From Eumeta japonica (lineage: Eukaryota; Arthropoda; Insecta; Lepidoptera; Psychidae): a DNA stretch of 64,000 nucleotides. The notes beneath the pieces were generated by a model. The model made no database searches. It was not told the origin of the DNA and saw only the letters and a program-made list of their open reading frames with translations. Position numbers and translations under genes: made by a program. Numbering within the stretch: position 1 is the stretch's first letter; each line of letters starts with the position of its first letter. Below are positions 22,136 through 33,170 of this stretch, in pieces. The DNA lies in NCBI GenBank assembly GCA_005406025.1, contig BGZK01000077.1, positions 434,001-498,000 of the forward strand. Direction: 5' to 3'.

Positions 22136-22460
22136 TTGTTCAGAGCGATGGTCATTTATTTATTTCTAATGTCACGTAACGCAATGCTTATCAGCAGTCG
22201 GACCCGGCGGTGTTTTATTTACGTTCCGGCGGGCGTTATCGGAATCAGCCCCTCCGGCAAAATCGATACGGACGCCGATGATATACGAGAGGCGCGTTCG
22301 AAAGCGAACCGCAGCTTGAACCGTGAAGTTTCTATCGAAGGCGATCGAAGAAAGTAGCGGCCTTATCAGACATTCAGAGCGAGCAGATAGCGATGATAGC
22401 GAGGCTTTGCTATCGCAGTTGACGGACTCGTTCCCTGGCGATTGGCGGTATGATCTAGTA
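22136..22460 (+). other. GC-richer patch with overlapping open frames
   Basis: The patch is unusually GC- and CpG-rich. It is open in two plus frames (22136-22357 and 22323-22514) and on the minus strand (22172-22570, 132 codons). Peptides such as ALLSQLTDSFPGDWRYDL in the second plus frame look protein-like, but I recognise no family. A diverged exon, a transposon piece or a CpG-rich regulatory element are all possible. No start or splice site singles out one frame. Confidence 0.2.
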
Positions 22461-22521
22461 TTGCGAAAAGAAAATGGAATAAATGCATATATTTTATTTT
22501 TGTATTTAAAATGAATTTTTC

Positions 22522-22545
22522 GTATATATATATATATATATATAT
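22522..22545. repeat. (TA)n microsatellite
   Basis: About 12 TA units. Confidence 0.95.
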
Positions 22546-23130
22546 TGTTACTCTCCCGAGACTTACACATTTGGTAAGGAAAAAAACTGTTTTTTTTGCT
22601 TCGTTACGAATTTCGAAACAGCAAGCAGGCGTTCCGCCATTGTTACGTCAATTTTGATAACACGCAATTGGTTGCGACATCCAGGGAATTAAATAAAATG
22701 TTTTTTTTTTTTTCGTATGTCAAAATAGGAAAATATAAGAAAAATGGTTTAAGGCTATTGAAAAATTCCAATTTTCATCATTTGAAAAAAATATTGTTGC
22801 TGTGAGCATCACTCTGTTGTATAAGAAAATGCATTTGCTTCTAGGAGATTGCTGGATCTTGGCGTTGGAAAATTCGTTTAATAGCAATTTAAGAAATTAA
22901 AACATCCTAACATCGCTAAAAGTACTGATTATGAAAATAACTCGCACAAACACGTTTATTAAATACTATTAAAAGTTGTTTTACGTTGTGGAATTTGATG
23001 TCACCAATCAACACGTTTCGTGTCGATTTACTAGCAATTGTAGAGAAATACTTCCGATTTGCTTTTTATATCGATTCATACGACGACGAAAAAAATTTTA
23101 TACAGCATACGTTGTATGATGCATACATAG
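22546..23130. other. AT-rich DNA, no gene
   Basis: Nothing supported. The ORF 22596-22805 includes a long T run and has no coding look. Confidence 0.4.
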
Positions 23131-23163
23131 GCATTTAAAATAATTAATCATTATTTTAAATGC
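23131..23163. repeat. perfect 14-bp hairpin
   Basis: GCATTTAAAATAAT (23131-23144), loop TAATC, ATTATTTTAAATGC (23150-23163). Confidence 0.93.
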
Positions 23164-23236
23164 TTATGGATAAATTTAATACATTTCTATAAAATTCTTT
23201 TATAAAAATATGACAGATGTCGGAAATGTTAAATTA

Positions 23237-23283
23237 GTTAAATAAAAAATTGTAAAACATTATTTTACAATTTTTTATTTAAC
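23237..23283. repeat. perfect 21-bp hairpin
   Basis: The arms 23237-23257 and 23263-23283 (GTTAAATAAAAAATTGTAAA plus A, and its complement) pair exactly around loop CATTA. It lies 73 bp after another perfect hairpin. Confidence 0.95.
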
Positions 23284-23289
23284 TTGCCG

Positions 23290-23690
23290 TTTTAATATGT
23301 TTGGGTGAAATTGTGGAAGCTGTATTAGAACCACTTTCTGACATTCGATTATACTCAAATTTGGTACATTTGCGTATCTTCGGGGACAATGCAATAATAT
23401 GGTGCAATGGAACTGGTTTGACGATCGATTAGGAAGGTGACCATAGGAACTCTTAAACTAAACAAGATAAACCCATTCATTTTATCATTGATCATCCCTT
23501 ATTCTTCATTCGTTCATTCTCATCATTGCTGGGCATATTCGTTTCATCTTGGCAAACACTGGTGCTACTTGATATTCAAATTCTGAAGATCAAGTAGATG
23601 CTCATAGGAACTTCGGAACTAAAAAACATGGATTCGTTATGTTTGGACTTGTTGATTTGTTTTGGCGAGCCCTCTGATGCTACATTATAT
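23290..23690 (+). repeat. possible dispersed repeat with internal near-duplicate
   Basis: GACCATAGGAACTCTTAAAC (23450) and GCTCATAGGAACTTCGGAAC (23600) share the core CATAGGAACT and the following AACTAAA. ATTTGCGTATCTTCGGGGAC (23369) also looks like part of a transposon rather than of unique DNA. I cannot name the family. Confidence 0.25.
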
Positions 23691-26600
23691 CCAGGGTTTG
23701 AAGATGACAATTTTTTTGTAATTCTTTGATGTAATAAAATGTTAACTACAATTATGGATATTTATTTTTTCAGTGATTATCCTAACATCGTGTCCATTCG
23801 CTATGTGTAATAGACGACGTAATTTTTTAAAATTGTTATTATCTAGTCTTATTCTAGATAATTTAAACTGATTAAAATTATTCTTATTAGTATTCTAATT
23901 TAATATAAGAAAATATCTGTATACGTAATTTTTTCTGAATTTTTAAACATAATTCAAATTATTCGAGAACCGAAAGCTCCGTTGACCAACGATGACCGAT
24001 AAGCAGTTGGCGTGTTTTTGTGTCGTAAATTTTTGTGTCTTGTTGGAACGGCGGGGTGAATAACAAACGCAACGGGAGTAGCCCTCCGTTACCTGTTTCA
24101 GTGTATAAAATTTAATCAGTAAAAGGTAACGTAACACCGCGATTGCGACAAAATGCTGCGCAGCCTTATTTAGTGATTCGCCCATGATTTTTAATATATG
24201 TTATGTAGTTCAAAGAAAGATTCGTATTGTTTCTGCTGTGAAGATATAATAAGCGAAAATTAATTATGTATTTAAAGTTTTTTTTTTTTTTCCATTTCCG
24301 ATGGATGATTATTACCAGGATCCATGTGTTTTCGTACTCACTTTTTTTAAGTTATATATTCTTTCATAGAATCTTGCGTATTAGTTTGAAATGAAAAAAA
24401 AAAAAGCGTTTTTGTTATTACATGGTTATAATGAACTATTACATATTATTATTATCTGATACTTTTAAAATATTTTTTGCTCACTTAACATTAATGCTAA
24501 CCAAATACAGACGTAATTTTGTATGGAAATATGCACTCCGTCTAGGGTTATGTAGATAGATCATAGAAACAGAATACTAAATTATTATGAAAAATCTTCA
24601 AATATAAATCATTAAATCGGTTTCCTTTCGTTTGCTTCAATAGAATATAATAAATAATTAAAAATCTTAAATTTTGATTTACACAATCTTGTTTGAGACG
24701 GATTCTTGAAAAGTTGATTCCTCAGTCGTGATGTTCTCTCACAATCTGAGATCGGCTCACGACTCTCCTACTTTCTATAAAGGCGAGCCTTTAAAGGGGT
24801 GAGTAGAGTCGCAATGCAAAACATGCACGCGCCGATGACGTTCCAGATTGAGTGCACGTCACGGAAACAGCTCTTGATAAGCCTCTAGTTAATATAAAAA
24901 AATTGCCACACGTGAATTTTGGTGAGATTGTTGTATATTCAAGTTTTAACTTATACGAAAGTTATTCTAAGGGATAATTAATAATTATAGACTGTTTCAT
25001 TATTCCAAAGCTTTATTTACTAATTACGATATTTATCTAATTCATTATTATTATTATTAAACAAGCAGTTGAACACCCTCTAGGTTTCTTAAAACTAAAA
25101 CATGGAATAATATATAACTATATAATAAAGAAACTAAGTATACAGTTTGCCGAGATACATTTACATAAATATGTGTAATACTGTATAGCGCTAACTCAAT
25201 AATGAATAGATAGATAAATATAGTAATATACCAACAACTTAATGGTTTAAAAAAAAATAAGCTTTTGCTTATCATTCGCCAAGATGACCGTGTCTGCTTT
25301 TGCCATTTATAAGTAGAAATTATTGTAAAGGCACAATAAGCCAAAAACATAACTAGAGTGTCGAGAAATTACAATAGATTTTGACTAGAGCCCTGAACGA
25401 TTGAAAATAACAATAGCTATTTATATGTTTTTGTTTCAAAATTAAAACTTCCTCCGAATTCACGAATAATGTGTTATTTTATCGTGGCAGTAATGCGATG
25501 CGGCAATTTTATAAATACGTATGCATTCAAGGCATTTAATCCACACAGAGGTAATGATTTTGCAGAATGAACAGTCGCGCATACCTTTGCGTGTTGTTTG
25601 AGTGCCTTCGTTTCTAGTTATCTTTAAACGCGGTCGTTTCAGACTTGTCTCGTTCCCGTGCCTTATAACTGTGGTTAAAGAAATGTGCCTCGCATGCAGT
25701 TAGAATAAAATTGCAGAGCTTACGTCGTAATAGATCAAGTTTAACCTGTTCACGTGCCATGTATTCAAATTAAATTGTTATGTAATATACCTCCTTTGAA
25801 GTGTCGAAGCGGGAATATCACGTAAAAATCTTATTTGGAGAGTTTGTGGTGCGATCGACATCGGCATTTCTAATGTTCAATAATTTTCTATCAATTAGAA
25901 CGTTCGTCCATTTGAGAAGATTGCGGTAAAAGATAACCGCTCTCTAGCGTAAATCCATGTCTATAAATTCTATTTTATTGGAATATTCAAACGTGAAATC
26001 ACAGCAAGTATTAAAATTAATATATGCAGTTTATGTTTCGTGCTATGATTTTCTTACTAATGAGTTGTTATTCAACTACTCAAGAATCTACCAGGTAATC
26101 TAGCTTTTACGCATAAGTTTTGTAATAATTAACATTTGCATATAGACTTTCTAACGGCGTTGTTCGCTTAATTTATTTTTTATTTACTTTAACTGGAAAT
26201 GCTCTCCGTGAAGCTATTTAAAGTGCGTCCGTAATGTAAACGTCTCCCGCTGACTTAAACTAATACAGATCGCACGCATTGGGAACTGCAATTAAAGCAA
26301 TGTCTTCGAAATATTTCAATTTAACGGAACATAATAATTTTAGAAGTTATAATTTCTAAAGTTGCGTAGTCAAAATATACATCAACCACTTTAACGACAG
26401 CTTAAAGCATAGCTTAGCGGGGACTCGTGAAGCTGATATTAAATTTTATACATTGGAAAATTACCTTTAGACATGTTTTTTATTAGCATAATGAGGTACA
26501 AAGAAATGTTTTTAGAAAAGCACAAAAATAATTTTATTTTGAAGAAGATTTTGATGACGATAATTAATTTTATTTTATGTTCATAAACCAGTCTTATTTA

Positions 26601-27055
26601 ATGTTCTTAACAATTATTTTAAACGAGAGTAATAATGTTCGATTATTCGGTAGTTGGTGAAAATTTGGAAAGTTAACACGACTTGGAAAAGGTTTAATCA
26701 TTAAATTTAATGCGATTCGCATGATTATTAAGTAGAAACTGAATTTTCCGGTTCTTACCTCTGATATTCATACCGAAATATGAAAGCCTGGAACATTTTC
26801 GTAGGTTTTATTCAATTTATTTTGTTTTCGTCTAGTTACGATTTCAATTTTTTTTTGAAATTTTAAAATCTGTAACAAATTCACGGGATCGAATGTCTCG
26901 TTGTTGACATTATTGTTGACATCTCATTCGATGTTTCTCTATTCGCCGATGTTTGTGTCCTTTACTACCAGTAAGCAATTTTTTTCCATGGCATAGATAT
27001 TCCTTAGGTAAATGTGTTGCAAGTACTTCAATCAATGTTCATATTACGGAGGATA
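23691..27055. other. AT-rich DNA without a supportable gene
   Basis: Several GC-richer patches occur (23960-24180, 24700-24880, 25580-25760). The first carries an 80-codon minus ORF (23943-24185) with no recognisable domain. The second contains TATAAAGG at 24776-24783, a textbook TATA box, but no first exon can be tied to it. Confidence 0.3.
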
Positions 27056-27059
27056 CTAA

Positions 27060-27140
27060 TGCTGTATTTGCCAATAGGCCGTACAGGCAGCAGCCTAGGG
27101 GCGGTGGATTTCAAAGGGCGCTCGCTCGCTTTGGTAAGCC
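27060..27140 (+). repeat. possible repeat fragment (CAGCCTAGGGGCGGTGGAT)
   Basis: CAGCAGCCTAGGGGCGGTGG and the following TTTCAAAGGGCGC resemble a dispersed lepidopteran motif. A diverged echo, GGTGGCCGACGGGCAGTAGA, is at 27283-27302. A 68-codon ORF across it is probably incidental. Confidence 0.3.
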
Positions 27141-27348
27141 GCTTAGTTCGAGAACGTAATAACTCAAAGAAGTCACTTGTGGATAGATGGAGTTGCGTAT
27201 TTATTAGTTTTTAAATCTCATTGATCAATCAAAATAATTTTGTGTTAGTTATGTTTATGTTACTGCAAGGGTCATGAATAAGGGTGGCCGACGGGCAGTA
27301 GATTTTAGAAGTCCAAAACCACTTTTTGTAGTCGTTTGTTATCTAGCG

Positions 27349-27574
27349 CAGAGTTTCCCAAACTTATTTTTACTGTGACGTCCTTGGGACTTTGCTATTT
27401 TTTTACGATGCCTCTCAACTCAGCCCTAAAAATATTAACTAATTTTAGTACCAGCCTAGGGATGTTTGTCAGAATACGCACGGCGCTCACTATAGTACCC
27501 TGTAGCTCACTCGACTCGGTCACATCAACACGCGACACCCCAGGGCGTCGCGACGCACAGTTTGGGAAGCCCTG
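27349..27574 (+). mobile_element. hAT-type non-autonomous element 2
   Basis: The ends CAGAGTTTCCCAAACT and AGTTTGGGAAGCCCTG (complement CAGGGCTTCCCAAACT) match over 14 of 16 bases. The flanks ATCTAGCG (27341-27348) and ATCCAGCG (27575-27582) are an 8-bp target duplication with one change. The body is 226 bp with no ORF worth calling. The ends share the TTCCCAA core of the element at 21625-21946, so the two may be related families. Confidence 0.88.
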
Positions 27575-27582
27575 ATCCAGCG

Positions 27583-28250
27583 CATAAGTTCAATAACACA
27601 TGTGTTCAAAAATTGTACTGCAATGATTTTGAGTCAATCCTGTATCGCGTAACGTGCTTGCTATGTAAAATGTGTATTGCTTAAAACGCAGTTTTGCCAT
27701 TATGTATAACTTGTAAAGTCTAAAAGAAGTGTTAATTAATTATGATCCCATGAATGTATTTTTAACTATTCGTAAATGAAAAAAATGAAAGTAAAACTAT
27801 AATAAAACTCTTTCCTCTCAGACTATTGTGAAAGTATTCACAATTTGTATCCGAAAAGAAATTGTTAGTTTATTAGTATAGTCATTTATCATAATAATAT
27901 TGCTTGCAGCACACAAAGAAAAAAGAAAACAAAAAACCTTTTCAATCTTGCAACCAATTGACTAAGCTAAAAAAGTATTTCTATATTTTTATTTTATTTA
28001 TCCGTATTAATAGTCTTTTTATTTTTGACTAGGCTAGCTTTTGTATAGTTAGCACAACCACGGTTTTTTTTTAATCATATAAATATACTAAAAACTTACG
28101 CTTATTACGCTTCTCAGAAGGATGGGCACGCATTTATCCGCATTATACGATCTTTGCACATTTCCCTTGAGTCACTGATATCCATCAATTGTTTCACGAA
28201 AACTCGTCGGCTTCAAGTGTTTCAAATTTGGCCCTTTTATAATATATATT
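27583..28250. other. AT-rich DNA, no gene
   Basis: Nothing supported. Confidence 0.4.
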
Positions 28251-28985
28251 CTTAAGGTTCCTAGCCAAAAAGGCAAAAATGGAATCCTTATAGTTTCGTC
28301 ATGTCCGTCCGTCCGTCCGTCACAAGCAATTTACTTAAAAATTACAAGATGCACATTAATGAAATTTGGAGTAAAGGTGTCTTATATAAAACAATTACTT
28401 AGTTCGGCAGTTAAATAAAAACTATATATTTCCAAGAGGGCACTCCGTACAGAAGCTGAAAGTTTTTTTTCAGCAAACATCAATGTATGGCACATATTTC
28501 GACAGTTCTTTTAAAAGCGGTAAAGTTTCTAACAATTTTTTGATAAACGAACATTTTCCAAAAAAATCACTTCGAAAGTAGCATAAATTGTGCCTTTTTC
28601 TTTTAAGCTGTATATCCGAAAAATATGCAAATCTTACATAGGTAACACTTAATACATATTTTCCACGAAAATTATTGTGAACGTGATTGGATATACGTTT
28701 TTGAGTAATTGCCGAAAAACTGAGTTTCTCAACAAAAGGACACAAGTGCCATGAAAATACGCGATTTTGCTGGTGCATTTTAGTTACACTACTTTAAGAG
28801 TAATAGTTGACATACTTACTTGTTTCTCTAGTTATACGCGACAAAAATGTTTATAGTTATTTTGTACGGGAAAAATGGAAAAAAGTGAAACAACGCATTT
28901 TTTTATCTGTAGTGCATTTCTTTGTAGAAACGGCTATGGAACCCTACACAACATGGTCCAAAATGCTCTTGGCCGATTTTTTTAA
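28251..28985 (-). repeat. GGTTCC-ended lepidopteran repeat, copy F1
   Basis: It begins with AGGTTCCTAGCCAAAAAGGC and GTCCGTCCGTCCGTC, and ends with GCTATGGAACCCTACACAAC followed by CTCTTGGCCGATTTTTTT. In reverse complement these are the ends seen in copies F3 and F4 (AAACCGGCCAAG near the start, GGGTTCCG near the finish). The roughly 500-bp interior is unlike F2/F3, so families share ends but not bodies. A 102-codon minus ORF (28470-28778) lies inside; I see no known domain in it. Confidence 0.6.
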
Positions 28986-29545
28986 CTAGGAACATAAAAA
29001 TTATATAGCATATGGCTATACTAATTAACTAAAAATGATATTATTTTCAGTATTGTTAGTGGCTATATTTTATATACTTAACACATCCATAGATATCCAT
29101 AGAATTAAAAAAGGGTAAGGGTTTTTGCTTGTTTCAATTGATTGACAAAAAGTATGTCTTCAATTTTTCTTATTTACTATTAACAATTTATTATTCCAAA
29201 AGTTTCTTCCCGCATTTTAAATAACGACTATGTACCCCTTGAAACCCGATCTGGGTAACGGAGATTTCTGTGAACTTGTCACGATTATTACCTATTAGTA
29301 CCAAAAAACTACTAGATTTTGATACTACAATAAAGATGAAATCTATTTTATGATCATGCTGAAATAACTTAAAAATAAATTTACTACATAAAGACACTAG
29401 TAATACATAATATTAGTTTGTGTGAGCAAACAATTTCAATAATACTAATTTAAAATCGTGATATTATAAATTTTCTTAGTTTCTATACATGTATGTGTCT
29501 TTAGTTTTGTATAATACCCCACGCCATTTAGTGTGTGTATTTAAT
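28986..29545. other. AT-rich DNA, no gene
   Basis: Nothing supported. Confidence 0.4.
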
Positions 29546-29640
29546 AAATGTAGAAGTGTGTCAAGACGGCTCCAGCCTAATTTTTAAAGAATATTGTGTT
29601 TAATTTAGTTAAATGAAGAAATATCTCAAAATAACTGGTA
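29546..29640 (+). repeat. dispersed repeat fragment, relative of 8130-8225
   Basis: AGAATATTGTGTTTAATTTA followed by GTTAAATGAAGAAATATCTC matches 8136-8178 with few differences. Confidence 0.5.
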
Positions 29641-30680
29641 CGTTTCACTTCGTACGTTTAGTATTTATAATAATAAAAATATATACATTTTTTATTTTTC
29701 ATTCCAATGTGTTATAGTAGAAGTGCTTATAGTATGGAAAATAGAAAACAACATTTGAGTAATTTTAATATTGAATATTAAGCAATAAATAATTACTCTC
29801 TGTTCTGAAGCGGTTATGCAAAGTAATGATCATTTTCCACGCCGCAATTTGCCATGGGTGTTAGATTATAGAGCAGTGTTTAGTTAGTTTTGCTATTCTT
29901 TCATATGTGGCCAGCACTGATTGAGCATTATATTATTAGTACTTAAACTTCGAACTATATTGTGCCTATCGTGAAGTTTGAGGTGTTAGCTTAATGTACA
30001 GTGTTTCAATTTTTCGCTTACTTATTAGAGCACTAAATCAGTACTCAATTTTGGGCAATATTTTGTATTTTAGTGATTTTTTGAACTTTCTTGCTTCACA
30101 GTTGTTTTTACTCCGACAGTTGGTATCAACTTCTCTAAATAAAGAATTTTCATATCGCTACGTTCTCTGTTACACAGGTTGTGGTTTTTATGATTGAGAT
30201 GTTTTGACATCAATTTTTTAATCATATTTTTAGGTTATGTTGTATAAAAGATCCATAAGATCCTTCGAATGTAGATTATGTAAATTGAAGAAAATGTATG
30301 TGTGTATCAAACGATGTTTACGCAGATTTACCATATTTAAAAATGTTTTCGATTTAAAATGCAAATTCAGTTCAATAGCCTGTTGAACATTAGAAGTATC
30401 CAACAGTTGTGTAAACTAACAGCTGTGTTTCTTTAAAGCGCTTACGCACAATTTTGTACCAAACCCGTTGCTCTCGATTTAGGACACGCATGTTGATTTG
30501 ATCGCCGCGTCGCCGCCGGCGTCGTCCGGATTTATATTTCGTATGATAAAAAATGTAATTATGAAAAAATATAAAACTAACTAACGTAATAGATAATATA
30601 CCTATAAATATGTGACTATAATTAGTAACAAAGGCGTTTTCTTGTGTTACGTACCAGAACTGAACACTTTGTGTGCTCTT
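29641..30680. other. AT-rich DNA, no gene
   Basis: A short GC cluster (CGCCGCGTCGCCGCCGGCGT, 30503-30522) is the only departure from AT-rich sequence. No frame of note crosses it. Confidence 0.4.
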
Positions 30681-30850
30681 TAATATTATAAATGTAAAAG
30701 TGTGTATATGTTTGTTATTTCGTCTTTTTTTCCATGAAGCAAAAACTGGACAAGTACAATAGCGCTCTAACCTCTAAAGTTTCATAAGTATTATGTATAT
30801 ATAGATATACCATCCATTAAGAGTGTCAAAGATTTTTGTGTTTTCGGTAT
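30681..30850 (+). repeat. RTE-like 3' tail fragment
   Basis: ATTATAAATGTAAAAGTGTG and the following GTTTGTTATTTCGTC resemble the widespread RTE 3' untranslated motif (ATAAATGCGAAAGTGTGT and so on). The similarity is recalled; no coding part adjoins. Confidence 0.35.
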
Positions 30851-30889
30851 CGATACTGGCTAGATATTGGTCCCAGGAATCCCGAAATT

Positions 30890-31425
30890 TGTTTTTTTTT
30901 TCTAGTATTTTTCGATTTTATTTCAAAAATAGTGAATTTTGGAAATTCTTAGTTTTGATAGCGCAAAATTAAAAGAAAATCTGCCATATATTGGTCTACA
31001 TCACGGCTCATACTCAAATTGTGAGTGTAAATTTGTAATCATACGTAAATGTTTTTTTTGTGTGATGTAAATACAAGTTATTGATTTTCATATATTTTCT
31101 TTTGCTTGTGCTGTGAGACCTTTCTTCTTGACAAATTTCATGATTCTAAATCAATAAGAAATTGTACTTTTTAGGTTTCCATTTACTTGCGAGTATCAAA
31201 ATATAAGTCATAAATATCCGTATGTTGGCCGTATTTTTTGATTATATTGACTTACAAATTCGGTTTTTTTTCAGCATTAAGGGATCGTAGATATAAGTAT
31301 TTGTTGTTAATTTTAACTTGATAGCTCCACGCGTTCCTGGAAAAAAGGGTCTTGACAGATAGACAACAAAGCCATCCTATAAGGATTCCTTCTTCCTTTA
31401 GGTACGAAATCTAAAAATGCATAGT
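30890..31425 (+). repeat. GGTTCC-ended lepidopteran repeat, copy F2 (old)
   Basis: Internal words match copy F3: GACAAATTTCATGATTCTAA, TTTACTTGCGAGTATCAAAA, CTCCACGCGTTCCTGGAAAA, GGGTCTTGACAGATAGAC and CATCCTATAAGGATTCC, ending with TAGGTACGAAATCTAAAAA. It is the more diverged neighbour, directly upstream of F3. Confidence 0.65.
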
Positions 31426-31522
31426 TTCCGTGATTTAGAACTGACGTGTACCTAATTATATCCTTATGCTAAAGAAAAAAAAAACTTGAAGTCAAGGTAT
31501 CTTATTAGGTCTTGGATTAAAA

Positions 31523-32281
31523 AAACCGGCCAAGTGCGAGTTGGACTCGCGCACCGGGGGTCCGTATAAGTTTATATTTATTAAAAAATATATATTTTGT
31601 AATGTAACTAAAAATTTAAGGTTTTCGGAATTTTTCCTTTATGTGTGCTATAAAACGTTGCTTCATGCCAAATTTCAAGATTCTAGGTCGACTGGAAGTA
31701 CCCTTTAGGTTTTGATTCCCTTGCGAGTACTTGCGAGTTTCAAAATATGCAGCTTAAATTGCTGTTTCTTTTGATTGCGTTGACATAGAAGTTTGATTTT
31801 GTTACAGCTTAAAGGTATTATAGACCTGAGTATTTGGTATGAATATCAATTTAATACCTCTACGCGTTTATGAGGAAATGGGTAGTAAGTTTAAAATTAT
31901 TAAAAAAATATATTATGTGATGTAACTAAAAATTTATGGTTTTCGTAATTTTTCCTTTATCTATGCTATAAGACGTTGCTTCGTACCAAATTTCAAGATT
32001 CTGAGTTCACAGGAAGCACCCTGTAGGTTTTGATTCCCTTGCAAGTGTCGAAAATTTGCGGCATAAACGGCTGTATCTTTTGATTGCGTTGGCTTAGAAG
32101 TTTGATTTTTTCACAGCTTCAAGGGACAGTAGACCTGAGTAATTGATATAAATTTCAGCTTCATACCTCCACGCGTTCCTGAGAAAAAGGGTCTTGACAG
32201 ACGGACGGACGGACGGACAGACGGACAACAAAGTGATCCTATAAGGGTTCCGTTTTTTCCTTTTGAGGTACGGAACCCTAA
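31523..32281 (+). repeat. GGTTCC-ended lepidopteran repeat, copy F3, internally duplicated
   Basis: It starts AAACCGGCCAAGTGCGAGTT, GGACTCGCGCACC. It ends with a GGAC tract (32201-32225), CTATAAGGGTTCCGTTTTTT and GAGGTACGGAACCCTAAAAA. The end forms a stem (AGGGTTCCG with CGGAACCCT). The body contains two copies of a roughly 310-bp unit in tandem (about 31569-31887 and 31888-32190), recognised by ATGTAACTAAAAATTTA, GCTATAA(A/G)ACGTTGCTTC and GGTTTTGATTCCCTTGC. No ORF. The 3' stem recalls Helitron ends, but that is only a suggestion. Confidence 0.75.
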
Positions 32282-32328
32282 AAACAGGACAATTAAACTC
32301 GAAAAAGAAATATGTAATTCACAAATTT

Positions 32329-32836
32329 TTTAATTCAACTGTACCTAGAATAAATAACAGACATGAATTTAAAATATACAGAACATCCACTTGCACAAAT
32401 ACTACAATACTCGTTTCTGAATACTTACTCAATAATACCCATTTCAATATCCATGACAATACAAATTGGCGGCATATAAATCAATGATACATCGATTATT
32501 CACTATACCCTTTAGCAGTCATTAGAATTAAATACCATTACAGGATAACATTGGCAAACGGATACAGTAAAAAATGTATTGATGGACTTATCAATAGAAA
32601 TAAAACAGTATTATAAGCAACAGTATCTATCCAACACAATCAAAAGGCCAAAAGGAATACTAGTTAAACATGCTATTGTACAATTTTGGAGAAAATTTCA
32701 AAATCACTAAAAATCATGATATTTACATGGCCTTTAATACAGATAACAATCTAAAAACTTTATGTAATATTAAAGACATAATGCACAGTAATAAAAAATG
32801 CGGAAATCACAAATTAACTTGTGATTGGTTCTAAAT

Positions 32837-32896
<60 letters not shown>

Positions 32897-33170
32897 CAAT
32901 CTGGAAGTTGTTTTGAAATTAGATACAAAGAACATATTTTGGTTTTTAAAAATAATAAATCAGACAGATCTCATTTTGCTAAACATTTAATAGAAACTGG
33001 TCATAAACTCAATAAGGATCACAAGTTCGATATTTTAGATGTGTGTGAGAAGAGGTTTTGTTTAAAGGTTTTGTAATCTTTTGAAATGCTTAAGTAAAGA
33101 TAATAATAATTTGCTGGATGACCAAATTAATATTTACAAATCGCCATTTTTGGGCGCTTGCCTGAAACTA
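32329..33170 (+). pseudogene. Penelope-like element: RT end plus GIY-YIG endonuclease, broken
   Basis: The plus strand carries the C-terminal part of a Penelope-like retroelement protein across several frames. The piece around 32331-32400 gives PRINNRHEFKIYRTSTCTNT, and 32463-32510 gives KLAAYKSMIHRLFTIPFSS, then (shifted) ANGYSKKCIDGLINRNK near 32560. These match the conserved tail of the PLE reverse transcriptase (N-N-R-x-x-F-x-I-Y-R-K-P-x-x-T-x-T and K-L-A-A). Past a linker (CGNHKLTCDWF near 32800) comes the GIY-YIG nuclease end: SGSCFEIRYKEHILVFKNNK, SDRSHFAKHLIETGHKLN, then KFDILDVCEKRFCLKV, and at 33110-33160 NLLDDQINIYKSPFLG. The YIG motif itself is overrun by an (AT)28 tract. At least four frame breaks make it nonfunctional; the 5' part is missing and abuts copy F3. 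Confidence 0.8.
32839..32894. repeat. (AT)28 microsatellite inside the Penelope nuclease
   Basis: Uninterrupted AT repeat of 56 bp, preceded by TGGTTCTAAATCA and followed by GACAATCTGGAAG. The flanks line up with codons before and after the Y-I-G of the GIY-YIG domain (K-S-I-Y-I-G-Q-S-G in relatives). Confidence 0.97.

Noticed and set aside
22172..22570. 132-codon minus-strand ORF as a gene
   Set aside because: Its start translates an AT microsatellite (a YIYIYI run), and the rest overlaps plus-strand frames equally open in a GC-rich patch; nothing favours this strand.
24776..24783. TATAAAGG as the promoter of a gene
   Set aside because: No initiator, exon or ORF follows; noted only as a sequence match.
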